Of a stretch of DNA of 64,000 bases, positions 53,516 through 63,500 are shown piece by piece. Below the pieces are notes generated by a model. It did no database searches. It saw nothing but the letters and a program-made list of their open reading frames with translations, and was not told where the DNA came from. Numbering within the stretch: position 1 is the stretch's first letter; each line of letters opens with the position of its first letter. The position numbers and the translations under genes were made by a program. Origin of the DNA: Pseudomonadota bacterium (lineage in GTDB: Bacteria; Pseudomonadota; Alphaproteobacteria; Sphingomonadales; Sphingomonadaceae); assembly GCA_020160755.1 (NCBI GenBank), contig JAIUPN010000004.1:62001-126000 (forward strand), written 5' to 3'.

Positions 53516-55725
53516 GGGTGGGCCTCCACGATATTGCCGGAAATCACGCCGCGCGGGGGACCTTTCCACGCCAGTTCCTCGATCCGCGGTGCGGGGGTCG
53601 CCGCGAAGGCGTTCGATGCGATCCGCGTTTCGGGGGCGCCGACCGAATGGATGACGAGAATGCCCTCCGACCCGGCAAAGCTGTTCTGTGTAATGTCGGC
53701 GTGCTGGGCGCCCGAGATGCGCAATGAAGCGCCCTCACGCCCGCTGTCGGCGACGCTCGATCCGGACATCGCGAACCAGGGACCAAAGGTGCTTTCGTCG
53801 GTGCCCTTGCGCAGCAGGTCGGCGACCATCGCGACGCGCGCGAAACGGCTGTCGCTGATCGTCAAGCGCTCCATCGGATACCAGCCCTTCGGCTGCTGCT
53901 CGCCGGTCGCGGCAACAACGACGCCCATGTCGGTGAAGTCGCTGTTCGCGATGGTTACATCGTCGGCGAAGGTTCCGGGCGCCATCGCGATGCCATCGAG
54001 ACGGCCCTTGCCGGGACCGCGCACCGTCACGCGGTCGAGTGTCACGCTATAGTTCGGCGCGACGCCCGCATCGACTGCGATCAATGCGCCGTCGCCCGAC
54101 AGCTTGCTCGCATCGATCGCGAGATTTTCGAGCTGCAATCCGCCGCCGCCCTCGATCCGGGCGAAACCCGCCGCGACGCGGAGAACCGGCTTCGCACCCT
54201 TTGCGCCCGCAATGGTCAACCGGTGGCGAAACGAGAGCGGCGTTGTGACGTCGTAGGTGCCGGTGGCGAGCGAGAGCGTATCGCCTGCTTTGGTTCCGGC
54301 GACCGCCTGCGCAAGCGAGGCGCTCGCGGCGAGGGGCCGGGTGGTGCCGGTGCCGAACGCAGCTTCGGGCGCGTTGCCGCGATACCAGTTCGCGCCGACT
54401 TCTTCGCGCTTCACGGGTTTGAGGTCGCGCGGCGCGCCCACGGCGGCGAGCGCGGGGTCGGTGGGGTAAAGCAGGCCGTTGGCGGCACGTTCGAGCTTGA
54501 CTTCGCGCTGCTCGACGCCCGCGCCTAGCAACGGCTTCGCCACTTTCGCCTCGACATTGCCCGAAAGCGCTATGCCGGCGATTTCGCCTTCGGCGCGGAA
54601 CGGGTCCTGCCCTTTTGCGCCGACGATCAGATTGCGTTCGAACTTGCTGCCCGTCGGGGCGGCCGACCGTTCGGCATCGGCACCTGCGGCCAATGTGATG
54701 CGCGCGCTGTCGATGATGCTGTTGTTCCCGATCTGCGCGTTCGCGACCTGATGATAGCGGTTGATCACCGAATTGGGCACGCCGTTCATCACGCTGATCG
54801 CGCTTTTGAACGAAGTGCCTGCGAGCCCCTCAAAATAATTCCCGCGGACGATCTGGTCGCGGTTGATCACACGCACGCCGCCGGTGTCGGGAACATTCTT
54901 GCCAAGGAAGATGTTGCGCTCGACGAGGTTGCCGTTGCCGTGGCGGAGCACGAAGGCGCCTTGCGATTCGAGCACCAGATTTTCGCGGATGATATTGCCA
55001 CCCGACTTGATCGAGACGATCTCGACCTCGCCGCTTGTGCGATCGAAGATGTTGCGTTCGACGATGCTGTTCGATGCCGACAGCGATTCCTCGCTCGTTC
55101 CGATGCGGATCGTTTCGCCGCCGTTCGATCCGAGGGGCGGGCGTGGGCCGAAATAATTATGATCGATGCGGTGACGGTTATCGAGCGGATCGCCCGCGCG
55201 GCGGATCACCGCGAGTGTCACGCCCGCATTGGTTTTGCCTTCGAAATGCGAATGGTCGACGCGGTTGCCGGTGCCGTAGAGTGCGACCCAGATATCCTCG
55301 GCGCGGCGGTCGGGCTTGCTGTATCCGTCGATCACCACCTCGGTCACGCGGCTGTCGAAGGCGAGCGTTTTCGAATCGCGGCGAAAGCTGATGATCTGAT
55401 CGGTCGGGCTGGCGCCGCCGCGGAATATGAGCCCCGACACGACGAGGTGCCGTCCGCCGAGCCGCAGGTTCGACTGTCCGGTCAGGATGACCTTGCCTTT
55501 GGTCTGCGCGGTGAGGGTGATCGGCTTGCCGGCGGCGCCGGTTCCGGTGAAGGCGATCTGGAAGTCGCGCCATTCGCCGTCCGCGAGGATGATCGAGTCG
55601 CCGGGTTTTGCCGCCTTGACCGCTGCCTTGAACTGCACCTGATCGGCGACCGCTATATCGCGCGCGACGGCGGCGTGCGCCGTCGAAGCGCCGATTGCGA
55701 TCGTCAAGGCAGCCCGTAGCAGCAT
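53512..55725 (-). CDS. PL6 alginate lyase (chondroitinase-B-like) with second beta-helix domain
   Basis: 737 residues, with GGGGAGAG before the ATG. The signal peptide ends at TAHAAVA. The N-terminal right-handed beta helix has Lys240 (VSIKSGGN) and Arg261 (VLRHGNGN), 21 residues apart as are Lys250 and Arg271 of chondroitinase B, plus NGGETIRIGTSE. From about residue 455 a second beta-helix module follows, as in two-domain PL6 enzymes. It cleaves polymeric or oligomeric alginate in the periplasm or outside. It heads the ten-gene alginate operon. Confidence 0.94.
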   Translation of the reverse strand: MLLRAALTIAIGASTAHAAVARDIAVADQVQFKAAVKAAKPGDSIILADGEWRDFQIAFTGTGAAGKPITLTAQTKGKVILTGQSNLRLGGRHLVVSGLIFRGGASPTDQIISFRRDSKTLAFDSRVTEVVIDGYSKPDRRAEDIWVALYGTGNRVDHSHFEGKTNAGVTLAVIRRAGDPLDNRHRIDHNYFGPRPPLGSNGGETIRIGTSEESLSASNSIVERNIFDRTSGEVEIVSIKSGGNIIRENLVLESQGAFVLRHGNGNLVERNIFLGKNVPDTGGVRVINRDQIVRGNYFEGLAGTSFKSAISVMNGVPNSVINRYHQVANAQIGNNSIIDSARITLAAGADAERSAAPTGSKFERNLIVGAKGQDPFRAEGEIAGIALSGNVEAKVAKPLLGAGVEQREVKLERAANGLLYPTDPALAAVGAPRDLKPVKREEVGANWYRGNAPEAAFGTGTTRPLAASASLAQAVAGTKAGDTLSLATGTYDVTTPLSFRHRLTIAGAKGAKPVLRVAAGFARIEGGGGLQLENLAIDASKLSGDGALIAVDAGVAPNYSVTLDRVTVRGPGKGRLDGIAMAPGTFADDVTIANSDFTDMGVVVAATGEQQPKGWYPMERLTISDSRFARVAMVADLLRKGTDESTFGPWFAMSGSSVADSGREGASLRISGAQHADITQNSFAGSEGILVIHSVGAPETRIASNAFAATPAPRIEELAWKGPPRGVISGNIVEAHP

Positions 55726-55774
55726 GAATCTCTCCCCGGTGTGGTGTTGTTATCACTCATTGGTCTACATAAGT

Positions 55775-55827
55775 GGTATGACGATTTCAACCCAGTTTGA
55801 TTGACGATTTGCCAAACCAATTTTGGC
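55775..55827. promoter_or_regulatory. Operator region before the PL6 lyase gene: GGTATGAC and GCCAAA-ccaat-TTTGGC
   Basis: GGTATGAC (55775-55782) is preceded by a direct repeat TGGTCTAC (55761-55768). A perfect inverted repeat GCCAAA-ccaat-TTTGGC (55811-55827) follows. The first element matches that before gntR; the second shares the GGCAAAT and AAATTGG words of the 48401-48437 dyad. The sites lie between the divergent PL6 and PBP1 genes and are probably used by the locus's GntR regulator. Confidence 0.5.
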
Positions 55828-55909
55828 TGCCGGCTGTCGCTACGTTCGCGTAGGCTCGTTATAAGCCATTTGCTTATGCTGTGTTGGGGCTGTAATACGG
55901 GCGCTGCGC

Positions 55910-57976
55910 ATGAAATGGTTCCGTAAATCCGAAGGCCCCGATCCCGCTTTGGCCGCGACGCCGGGTGACCCGTTTGCCGACATCGCAGCGCCGCCGCTCC
56001 CGCCTGTTCCCGAAACGCGTCGGCATAAATGGGTGCGCCGGATTTCGCGCGGCTTCGCGATCTTTTGCGTGACCTTTCTCCTGCTCGTCGGTTGGCTTGC
56101 GCTTACCGCGCCCCTGTCGAAATCGCTCGAGCCGATCGCCCCGCCGCAGATCACCCTCCTCGCATCCGACGGCACCCCGATCGCGCGCATCGGCGCGATC
56201 GTCGACACGCCGGTGAAGGCGAAGGATTTGCCGAAGCATGTGACCGGTGCCTTCCTCGCGATCGAGGATCGGCGTTTCTACACGCATTGGGGCGTCGACC
56301 CGCGCAGCATTGCGCGCGCGGTGTGGAGCAATGTCACCGGCGGACGGACGCAGGGCGGCAGCACCATCACCCAGCAGCTCGCGAAATTCACCTTCCTGAC
56401 GCCGAAGCGCACGCTTGGGCGCAAGGCGCGCGAGGCGCTGATCGCCTTCTGGCTCGAATCCTGGCTGACGAAAGATGAGATTCTCGAACGCTATCTCTCC
56501 AACGCCTATTTCGGCGACAACACCTATGGTCTGCGCGCCGCGTCGCTCCATTATTTCTATCGACAGCCGGAGAAGCTGACCCCGGCGCAGGCGGCGATGC
56601 TCGCGGGGCTGGTGCAGGCACCCTCGCGCCTCGCGCCCACGCGCAATCCCGATTTGGCTGAAAAGCGGATGAAGCTGGTGCTGAACGCGATGGTCGACAC
56701 CGGCTATCTGACGACAAGCGAAGCGAAGGCGCTGCGTACCCCGCGCATCGACGTGCGGACGCGCAATACGCTGCCGACCGGGACTTATTTTGCCGACTGG
56801 GCGCTGCCCGAAGCGCGCAAGTTGAGCGATGTCGGCTATTCGCGCCAGACGATCACGACGACGCTCGACGCGCGATTGCAGTCGGTCGCGCGCCGCGTGA
56901 CCGGGCGTGCGGGGCTGGGCAGGGCGCAGGTCGCGCTCGTCGCGATGCGTCCGACCGGCGAGGTCGTCGCGATGATCGGCGGCAAGGATTATGCCGTATC
57001 ACCCTTTAACCGCGCGACGCAGGCACGGCGCCAGCCGGGCTCGACCTTCAAATTGTTCGTCTATCTCGCCGCTCTCCGCGCCGGCTGGGAGCCCGATGAC
57101 ATGATCGACAACAGCGCGATCGAAACCGGCGCGTACCGCCCCAAAAATTCAGGCGGCGCCTATTCGAAGGAAATCAGCCTCGAAGACGCCTTTGCGACGT
57201 CGAGCAATGTCGCGGCGGTGCGGCTGCTGCGCGAGGTCGGCGACGACAAGGTGATCGACGTGGCGCGCGATCTTGGCGTCACGGCGCCGATGACCAAGGG
57301 CGACCCCAGTCTTGCGCTCGGCACGTCGAGCATGACCCTGCTCGAGCTCACCGCCGCCTATGCCGCCGTCGCCGCGAACAGCTATCCGGTCGAACCGCGC
57401 GGGTTCAAGGGCGAGGAGAGGGGCTGGTTCGAAAACCTCATTTCCGGACCCAGCCGTTTCGGGTCGCGAGAGCATGAGGATATCGAGCAGATGCTGCGCG
57501 CCGCGGTCAATCGCGGTACCGGCCGCGCGGCGCGGCTGCCGCAGGCGAATTTCGGCAAGACGGGAACGAGCCAGGACAACCGCGACGCGCTGTTCGTCGG
57601 CTATGCCAACGGGCTCGTCGTTGGCGTGTGGATCGGGAACGATGACAATACGCCGTTGCAGGGCGTGTCGGGCGGCGGACTGCCGGCGCGCATCTGGCGC
57701 GATTTCATGACCGAAGCGTCGGGCAAGCGCGCGGCGCCGCGCCCCAAGGCGGCCGACCCGGCTGGCCCCGTCGAGCCGCTCGATATCCCCGGCATCGGCG
57801 ACATCCCGATCGGCGACCGCACGCGTGTCGGGATCAACGGCGGCGACGCGGTGATCTCGACCGAGATCAACGGCAGCCGCATCGACCTGCGCCTGCCGAT
57901 TCAGGAAGGGCGTCCCACCGTTTCGGAGGGACGTCCGCCGCCTATCGCAAACGAGCAACCGCCTCCGCCGCCCTAG
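55910..57976 (+). CDS. Class A penicillin-binding protein (PBP1-type transglycosylase/transpeptidase)
   Basis: 688 residues. A cytoplasmic Pro-rich tail is followed by one membrane helix (about 46-68). The GT51 transglycosylase domain has AIEDRRFYTHWGVD (near 118) and GGSTITQQLAK. The transpeptidase domain has Ser-Thr-Phe-Lys (PGSTFKL, near 378), Ser-Ser-Asn (TSSNVAA, near 430) and KTGT (near 549). A Pro-rich C-terminus ends the protein. It polymerises and cross-links peptidoglycan. No OB-fold insert typical of PBP1a is evident, so it is closer to the short PBP1c/2d-like forms. Confidence 0.93.
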   Translation: MKWFRKSEGPDPALAATPGDPFADIAAPPLPPVPETRRHKWVRRISRGFAIFCVTFLLLVGWLALTAPLSKSLEPIAPPQITLLASDGTPIARIGAIVDTPVKAKDLPKHVTGAFLAIEDRRFYTHWGVDPRSIARAVWSNVTGGRTQGGSTITQQLAKFTFLTPKRTLGRKAREALIAFWLESWLTKDEILERYLSNAYFGDNTYGLRAASLHYFYRQPEKLTPAQAAMLAGLVQAPSRLAPTRNPDLAEKRMKLVLNAMVDTGYLTTSEAKALRTPRIDVRTRNTLPTGTYFADWALPEARKLSDVGYSRQTITTTLDARLQSVARRVTGRAGLGRAQVALVAMRPTGEVVAMIGGKDYAVSPFNRATQARRQPGSTFKLFVYLAALRAGWEPDDMIDNSAIETGAYRPKNSGGAYSKEISLEDAFATSSNVAAVRLLREVGDDKVIDVARDLGVTAPMTKGDPSLALGTSSMTLLELTAAYAAVAANSYPVEPRGFKGEERGWFENLISGPSRFGSREHEDIEQMLRAAVNRGTGRAARLPQANFGKTGTSQDNRDALFVGYANGLVVGVWIGNDDNTPLQGVSGGGLPARIWRDFMTEASGKRAAPRPKAADPAGPVEPLDIPGIGDIPIGDRTRVGINGGDAVISTEINGSRIDLRLPIQEGRPTVSEGRPPPIANEQPPPPP

Positions 57977-57981
57977 AGCGA

Positions 57982-57999
57982 TCCGGGCTGGTCAGCCCG
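57982..57999. terminator. GC-rich hairpin between convergent PBP and HEAT-repeat genes
   Basis: CCGGGCT-ggtc-AGCCCGG is a perfect seven-base stem located six bases after the PBP stop and overlapping the end of the convergent gene. No U-run follows on either strand, so termination would be weak or factor-dependent. Confidence 0.35.
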
Positions 58000-59098
58000 G
58001 CAGGATTTCGAAAGCGGCGGTCGCCATCGTCTGCCCGTTGACGATCAGTTCGACCTCATGGCGTCCCGGATGGTGGCGCCGTGTGCTGAAATCGCGGATT
58101 GTCTGGCTGATGGCCAAATGTCCGGTCTTACCCGCCGCCAGCTCGAAGGTCTTGAGCTTGAACACCTTGGGCGCGCTCTTGCCGCCCGCGCGGGCGTAGT
58201 GGACGCGGTAATCGACAACCAGCCGTTCGGCCTCGGCGGCGTCCGAAACGAGTTCGGCGGCAATCGCTATCCGGTCGCCGAGGCGGACGGTCGCGGGAGA
58301 GATGCCGAAATGGCGCACGGTCACCGCCGCGCCATGGCCGACGCCGATCAGCGCGAGGGCCGCGGGATCGCCCTTCTTGATCAGCGTGCGCAGCGCATGG
58401 CGCACGATCCATGCCGTGCGCGGATCATCCTGTTGCCAGCCCGAGAGACGACCCAGCAGCCAGTCGGGACGGTCCTTGGCGATGTCGTTCAGATGGTTCG
58501 CGACCGATTTGCGGACATAGAGGCTCGAATCGGCTTTCAGCGCTTCGAGGATCGGCGCCGCGAGCGTCGGGTCGGCCTTCAGCGCGGGGACGCGCGTCGC
58601 CCAAGGCAGGCGTGGCCGGGCGCCCTCGCTCGCGAGCCGGCGCACATGCTCATTTTCGTGCGCGGTCCACCGCGCCATGACGGCCAGCGCGCGCGGCGTA
58701 TCCACCGCGAGAAAGGGCCGGATCGCGAACTCGGCCGAACCGAAGCGCGTCAGATCTGCCAGCGTCGCCATAGACGCGTCGAAATCGTCGAGGCCGTATC
58801 GCGCGATATATTCGGTGACCGCGATCGCCTGAAAGCTGTGCGTCAATCGCGGCGCGATCGCGCGGACGATATCGAGCGCCGTCGGATAGTCGGCGGGGAG
58901 CGCGGCGTGAAGCGCGTCGGCGATATGCCTTACCCGTTCCATGATCGAGAGCGCGTCGAGGCCGTCCGACGCGGCGGACAGGAAGGCGGGCCGGTCGAAA
59001 CGCGGCGAAGCCGTCGCCCCCGCACCGGCAATCGTTTCCAGCGCCGGTGGACCGAGAAGGTCCTTGAGCAGGGCGGGGGTGGCGGCGTCGTTCGTCAC
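57992..59098 (-). CDS. HEAT-repeat protein, DNA alkylation repair (AlkD)-like
   Basis: 368 residues. The first ~250 are helical repeats of AlkD type, for example SFQAIAVTEYIARYGLDDF, ALAVMARWTAHENEHVRRLASEGARPRLPW and DSSLYVRKSVANHLNDIAKDRPDWLL. The last ~95 form an added beta domain with YRVHYARAGGKSAPKVFKLKTF, not part of classical AlkD. AlkD removes alkylated purines from DNA, but many homologues are untested. The gene follows the efflux outer-membrane gene by nine bases, so it may be co-transcribed. Confidence 0.85.
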   Translation of the reverse strand: MTNDAATPALLKDLLGPPALETIAGAGATASPRFDRPAFLSAASDGLDALSIMERVRHIADALHAALPADYPTALDIVRAIAPRLTHSFQAIAVTEYIARYGLDDFDASMATLADLTRFGSAEFAIRPFLAVDTPRALAVMARWTAHENEHVRRLASEGARPRLPWATRVPALKADPTLAAPILEALKADSSLYVRKSVANHLNDIAKDRPDWLLGRLSGWQQDDPRTAWIVRHALRTLIKKGDPAALALIGVGHGAAVTVRHFGISPATVRLGDRIAIAAELVSDAAEAERLVVDYRVHYARAGGKSAPKVFKLKTFELAAGKTGHLAISQTIRDFSTRRHHPGRHEVELIVNGQTMATAAFEILPG

Positions 59099-59107
59099 GA
59101 CGGCACT

Positions 59108-60508
59108 TTACGGCCGTTCAACGAGCCCGCCGCCGAGCGCGACATACAGCGTCACCAGATTGTCGACCTGCGCGCGGCGCAGTTCGATCAGCGCCTGTTC
59201 GGCGGCGAACAGGTTGCGTTCGGCATCGAGCACTTCGAGATAGGTCGACACGCCTTCGCGGTAGCGCTTGCGCGCAAGGTCGGCGATCCGCCGCTGTGCG
59301 AGCGTACCGCGTTCCTGCGCCTCGACCTGATCGGCGAGGTAGCGGCGCCCGGCGAGCGCGTCGGCGACTTCGCGGAAGGCGCCCTGCACCGTGCGCTCAT
59401 AGGTCGCGACGGCAATATTCTCGCGCGCTTCGGCGACGGTCAAATTGCCCTTGTTCCGCCCGAAATCGAAGATCGGCAGCCGGATAGACGGGCCGAAGCT
59501 CCAGTTCATGCCATTGTCGCTGAACAGATTGTCGAGCGACCCCGACGCGAAGCCGAAATTGCCGGTGAGCGAGATCGACGGGAAGAAGGCCGCGCGCGCC
59601 GCCCCGACATTCGCGCGCGCGGCGCGCAGCCGTTCCTCGGCGGCCAGCACGTCGGGACGCGCGACGAGCAGGTCGGACGGCAGCCCGGCGGTCAGCGTCG
59701 GCGACTGGCCTTGCGCGACGAGCGGCAGCGGCGCGGGCAGGGGGCCTGCTACCGGCCCGCCCGTGAGCACGGCGAGGAAATTGTCGGCCTGCGCCTTGCC
59801 GAGCTTCAGGCTCGCGAGCTGCGTCTCGGCCTGCGTCAGCAGCGTTTCCGACTGGCGATAGTCGAGCGCCGAGGTCACACCCGCATCGAGCCGTCGTTTT
59901 GCGATCCGCAGCCCTTCCTTGCGGCTCGTCACCGTCGCTTCGGCGAGCGTGATCTGCTCGTCGGCGCCGCGCGACGCGAAATAGGAAGAGGCGACGTCGC
60001 GGACGAGCGCAAGCCGGAAGGCGCGTTCGGCCTGCTCGGTCGCGAGATATTGGCTCCGGGCAGCTTCGGACAGATTCTTGACGCGACCCCAGAAATCGAG
60101 CTCGAACGACGTGACGCCGACGCCGACCGAATAACGGTTGGCCGTGTCGGTCCCCGGGCCGGTGAGCGACGGTCCGCGGCTGCGCGTCGCATCGGCGCTG
60201 GCGCCGACGGTGGGCAGACGGTCGGCGTCCTGGATACGGTACAGCCCGCGCGCTTCCTCGATCTGCGCGACTGCTACCGCGAGGTCGCGGTTGCGTTCGA
60301 CCGCCTGCGCGATCAGCACTTCAAGCTGCGGGTCGGCAAAGAAATCCCGCCAGCTGACCTCGGTCGCGCGCTGTCCGAGCGTCACGTCGCCGGCGAACTC
60401 GGCCGGATAGGCGGGCGCGGTGGCGAGTGGCGGGCGCTCGTGCGGCGGTGCCATGTTGGCGCATCCGGCGAGCGTCGTCGCCGCGGCGAGCGCGATCAGG
60501 TTACGCAT
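59108..60508 (-). CDS. RND efflux outer-membrane lipoprotein, NodT/OprM family
   Basis: 466 residues from the ATG at 60508, with GAGGAA seven bases upstream; its start overlaps the end of the pump gene. The lipobox is LAGC (about residue 14). Two OEP repeats are visible, with LDFWGRVKNLSEAARSQY, RPDVLAAEERLRAARANVGAARAAFFPSISLTG and FREVADALAGRR. The trimer forms the outer-membrane channel for the RND pump encoded just upstream. Confidence 0.93.
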   Translation of the reverse strand: MRNLIALAAATTLAGCANMAPPHERPPLATAPAYPAEFAGDVTLGQRATEVSWRDFFADPQLEVLIAQAVERNRDLAVAVAQIEEARGLYRIQDADRLPTVGASADATRSRGPSLTGPGTDTANRYSVGVGVTSFELDFWGRVKNLSEAARSQYLATEQAERAFRLALVRDVASSYFASRGADEQITLAEATVTSRKEGLRIAKRRLDAGVTSALDYRQSETLLTQAETQLASLKLGKAQADNFLAVLTGGPVAGPLPAPLPLVAQGQSPTLTAGLPSDLLVARPDVLAAEERLRAARANVGAARAAFFPSISLTGNFGFASGSLDNLFSDNGMNWSFGPSIRLPIFDFGRNKGNLTVAEARENIAVATYERTVQGAFREVADALAGRRYLADQVEAQERGTLAQRRIADLARKRYREGVSTYLEVLDAERNLFAAEQALIELRRAQVDNLVTLYVALGGGLVERP

Positions 60509-63500
60509 GACCGGGTTCCTCATGATGTCCTTTTTCTGTGGGGGCGGGTGGCCGTTTGCGGCTGATCCACTTGCGCACCGACAGGTAGAAGAGCGGGATG
60601 AAGAAGATGCCGAGCAAGGTTGCGGCGATCATTCCGCCCATGACGCCCGACCCGACCGCGATGCGGCTGGCGGCGCCGGCACCGCTCGCGATGACGAGCG
60701 GCACCATGCCGAGGATGAAGGCGAGGCTGGTCATGATGATCGGGCGCAGGCGAAGCTTTACCGCCTCCATCACCGCGTCGAGCGTCGGTTTGCCCTCGGC
60801 CTCCTGTTCGATCGCGAACTCGACGATCAGGATCGCATTCTTCGCGGCCAGTCCGATAATCGTGATCAGCCCGACGTTGAAGTAGATGTCGGCCGAAAGC
60901 CCGCGCATCATCGAGAAGAGCACCGCGCCGAGCACGCCGAGCGGCACCACGAGCAGTACCGAGACCGGCACCGCCCAGCTTTCGTAGAGCGCCGCGAGCA
61001 GCAGGAAGACGACGACGAGCGACAAACCGAGCAACATTCCGATCTGGCCCGCCGACTGCTTTTCCTCATAGGAAATGCCGGTCCATTCGAATGCGAAGCC
61101 CGGCGGGAGCTGCGACGCGAGCCGTTCCATCTCGGCCATCGCTTCGCCGGTCGACTGACCCGGTGCGGGTTCGCCCGAGATCGTCATTGCTGGATAGCCG
61201 TTGTAGCGCTGGAGCTGGGGCGCCTCGGCAGACCATTCGGCCTTGCTGAACGACCCGAAGGGCACCATGCCGCCGTTCGCGCTGCGCACGCGCAGGTCGA
61301 GCACGTCCTGCGGCGTCATGCGGCTCGCGGCGTCGGCCTGGAGCAGCACGCGCAGCACGCGGCCTTCACGGGTGAAGTCGTTGGCGTAGGCACTGCCGAA
61401 GCTGATTGCGAGCGTCGCATTGACGTCGCCGATCGACAGGCCGAGCGCGCGCGCCTGAATCCGGTCGATATCGACCTTCAGTACCGGCGCATCCTCCTGA
61501 CCCTCAGGGCGCACGTTCGCGAGCAGTTTGCTCTGCATTGCACCGCCGAGCACCTGGTTGCGCGCGGCGATCAGCGCGTCGCGCCCATTGCCGCCACGGT
61601 CCTGCAGCTTGAAGGTGAAGCCGCTCGACGTGCCGAGTTCGGGGATCGACGGCGGGCTGAGCGAGAAGGCGAAAGCTTCCTTGATGCCCATGAGGGTTCC
61701 CATTGCCTTGCCGGCGATCGCCTCGGCGCTGTCGCCGTCGCCCTTGCGCTCATCCCAATGCTTCAGCGGGGTGAACATGATCGCGTTCGCCTGACCCTGG
61801 CCAAAGAAGCTGAAGCCGTTGACGAGCACGACATTGGCGACCTGCGGCTGTTCGGCGAAGAAGGCCTTGACCTGCTTCGTTGCCTGATTGGTGCGCTGGG
61901 TCGTTGCGCCCGGCGGCGCCTGGATTACCGTGATCAGATAGCCCTGGTCTTCCTGCGGCAGGAAGGACCCCGGCAGGCGGGTGAACAGCAACGCCGTGAC
62001 CGCAACCATCGCAACGAACACACCGAGCCAGCGTAGCGGCGCGGCGAGTATCTTGCCGACGCTGCCCTGATAACGGTCGGTCGTACGACCAAACCAGTCG
62101 TTGAATCGGCCAAAGAAGCGGTCGAAGAAGGCGCCGATCCGGCCCTTGTGCGCGGACGGGTCGTGCGGTTTCAGCAGCGTCGCGCAGAGCGCAGGCGTCA
62201 GCGTGAGCGCAAGCAAGGCCGAGAAGGCGATCGAGATCGCGAGCGTCATCGAGAACTGGCGATAGATGCCGCCGGTCGACCCGGGGAAGAACGCCATCGG
62301 AATGAACACCGCGATCAGCACCAGCGTGATGCCGATGATCGCCGAGGTGATCTGGCTCATCGCCTTCACTGTCGCCTCATAGGGCGGCAGATGTTCCTCG
62401 TTCATGATGCGCTCGACATTTTCGATCACGACGATCGCGTCGTCGACGAGAATGCCGATTGCCAGCACCATGCCGAACAACGTCAGCACGTTGATCGAGA
62501 AACCGAACATCCAGAGGCCGAGGCACGCGCCAGCCAGCGCGATCGGGACGACCACGGTGGGAATGACGGTCGCACGCCAGTTCTGGAGAAACAGGAACAT
62601 CACGAGGAAGACGAGGACCATCGCTTCGGCCAGCGTCTTCACCACCTCTTCGATCGACAGGCTGATGAAGGGCGTGGTGTCATAGGGGATCGACCAGGTG
62701 ATGTCTGGCGGGAAGCCCTTCGAAAGCTCGTCCATCCGTGCACGAATGCCTTCCGCCGTTGCCAGCGCGTTGGCGCCCGGAGTGAGCTGGACCGCGAGGC
62801 CGGCCATCGGCTTGCCGTTAAGCTCGGACGAGAAGAGATAGCTTGCTGCACCGAGCTCGACACGGCCGACGTCGCCCAGCGTCACCGCCGACCCGTCGGG
62901 GTTGGCGCGCAGGATGATGCTCTCGAACTGCTCGGGCTTGGTGAAGCGCCCTTGCGTCGTGATCACGGCATTGAGCTCGGCGCCCTTGGCGATCGGCTGG
63001 TCGCCGAGTTGGCCGCCCGGAGTCTGGCTATTCTGTTCCTGCACTGCGCCGAGCGCTTCGGCGGGCGACAGATTGTGCGAAGCGAGCTTTTGTGGATCGA
63101 GCCAGATGCGCATCGCATATTCGGGTGCAAAGGCCTGGACGTTGCCGACCCCGTTTACGCGGCGCAGTTCGTCGAGCACGCGCGTGTTCGCGAAATTATT
63201 GACCTCCATCGGGTCGGTGTTGCCGCTCTTCGAGGTGATCGCGACGATCAGCAGGAAGCCTGAATTGGCTTCGGTAACCGAGATACCCTGCCGGCGGACA
63301 TCCTCGGGCAGCCGCTGTTCGACGCGGCGCAGGCGATTCTGGACCTCCATCTGGGCATTGTCGATGTCGGTCCCCGCCTCGAAGGTCAGGTTGATCGATG
63401 CGGTGCCGTTCGATTCGCTGGTCGAGGCCATGTAGAGGAAGCCCTCGACCCCGTTGAGCTCCTGCTCGATCACCTGCGTGACATTCTGTTCGAGCGTCTT

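Noticed and set aside
58058..60565. 835-codon plus-strand open frame across the AlkD-like and efflux channel genes
   Set aside because: Spans two real genes in antisense and has Arg-rich shadow composition.
60420..62036. 538-codon plus-strand open frame opposite the RND pump
   Set aside because: Antisense to a complete, well-conserved pump gene; no motif found.
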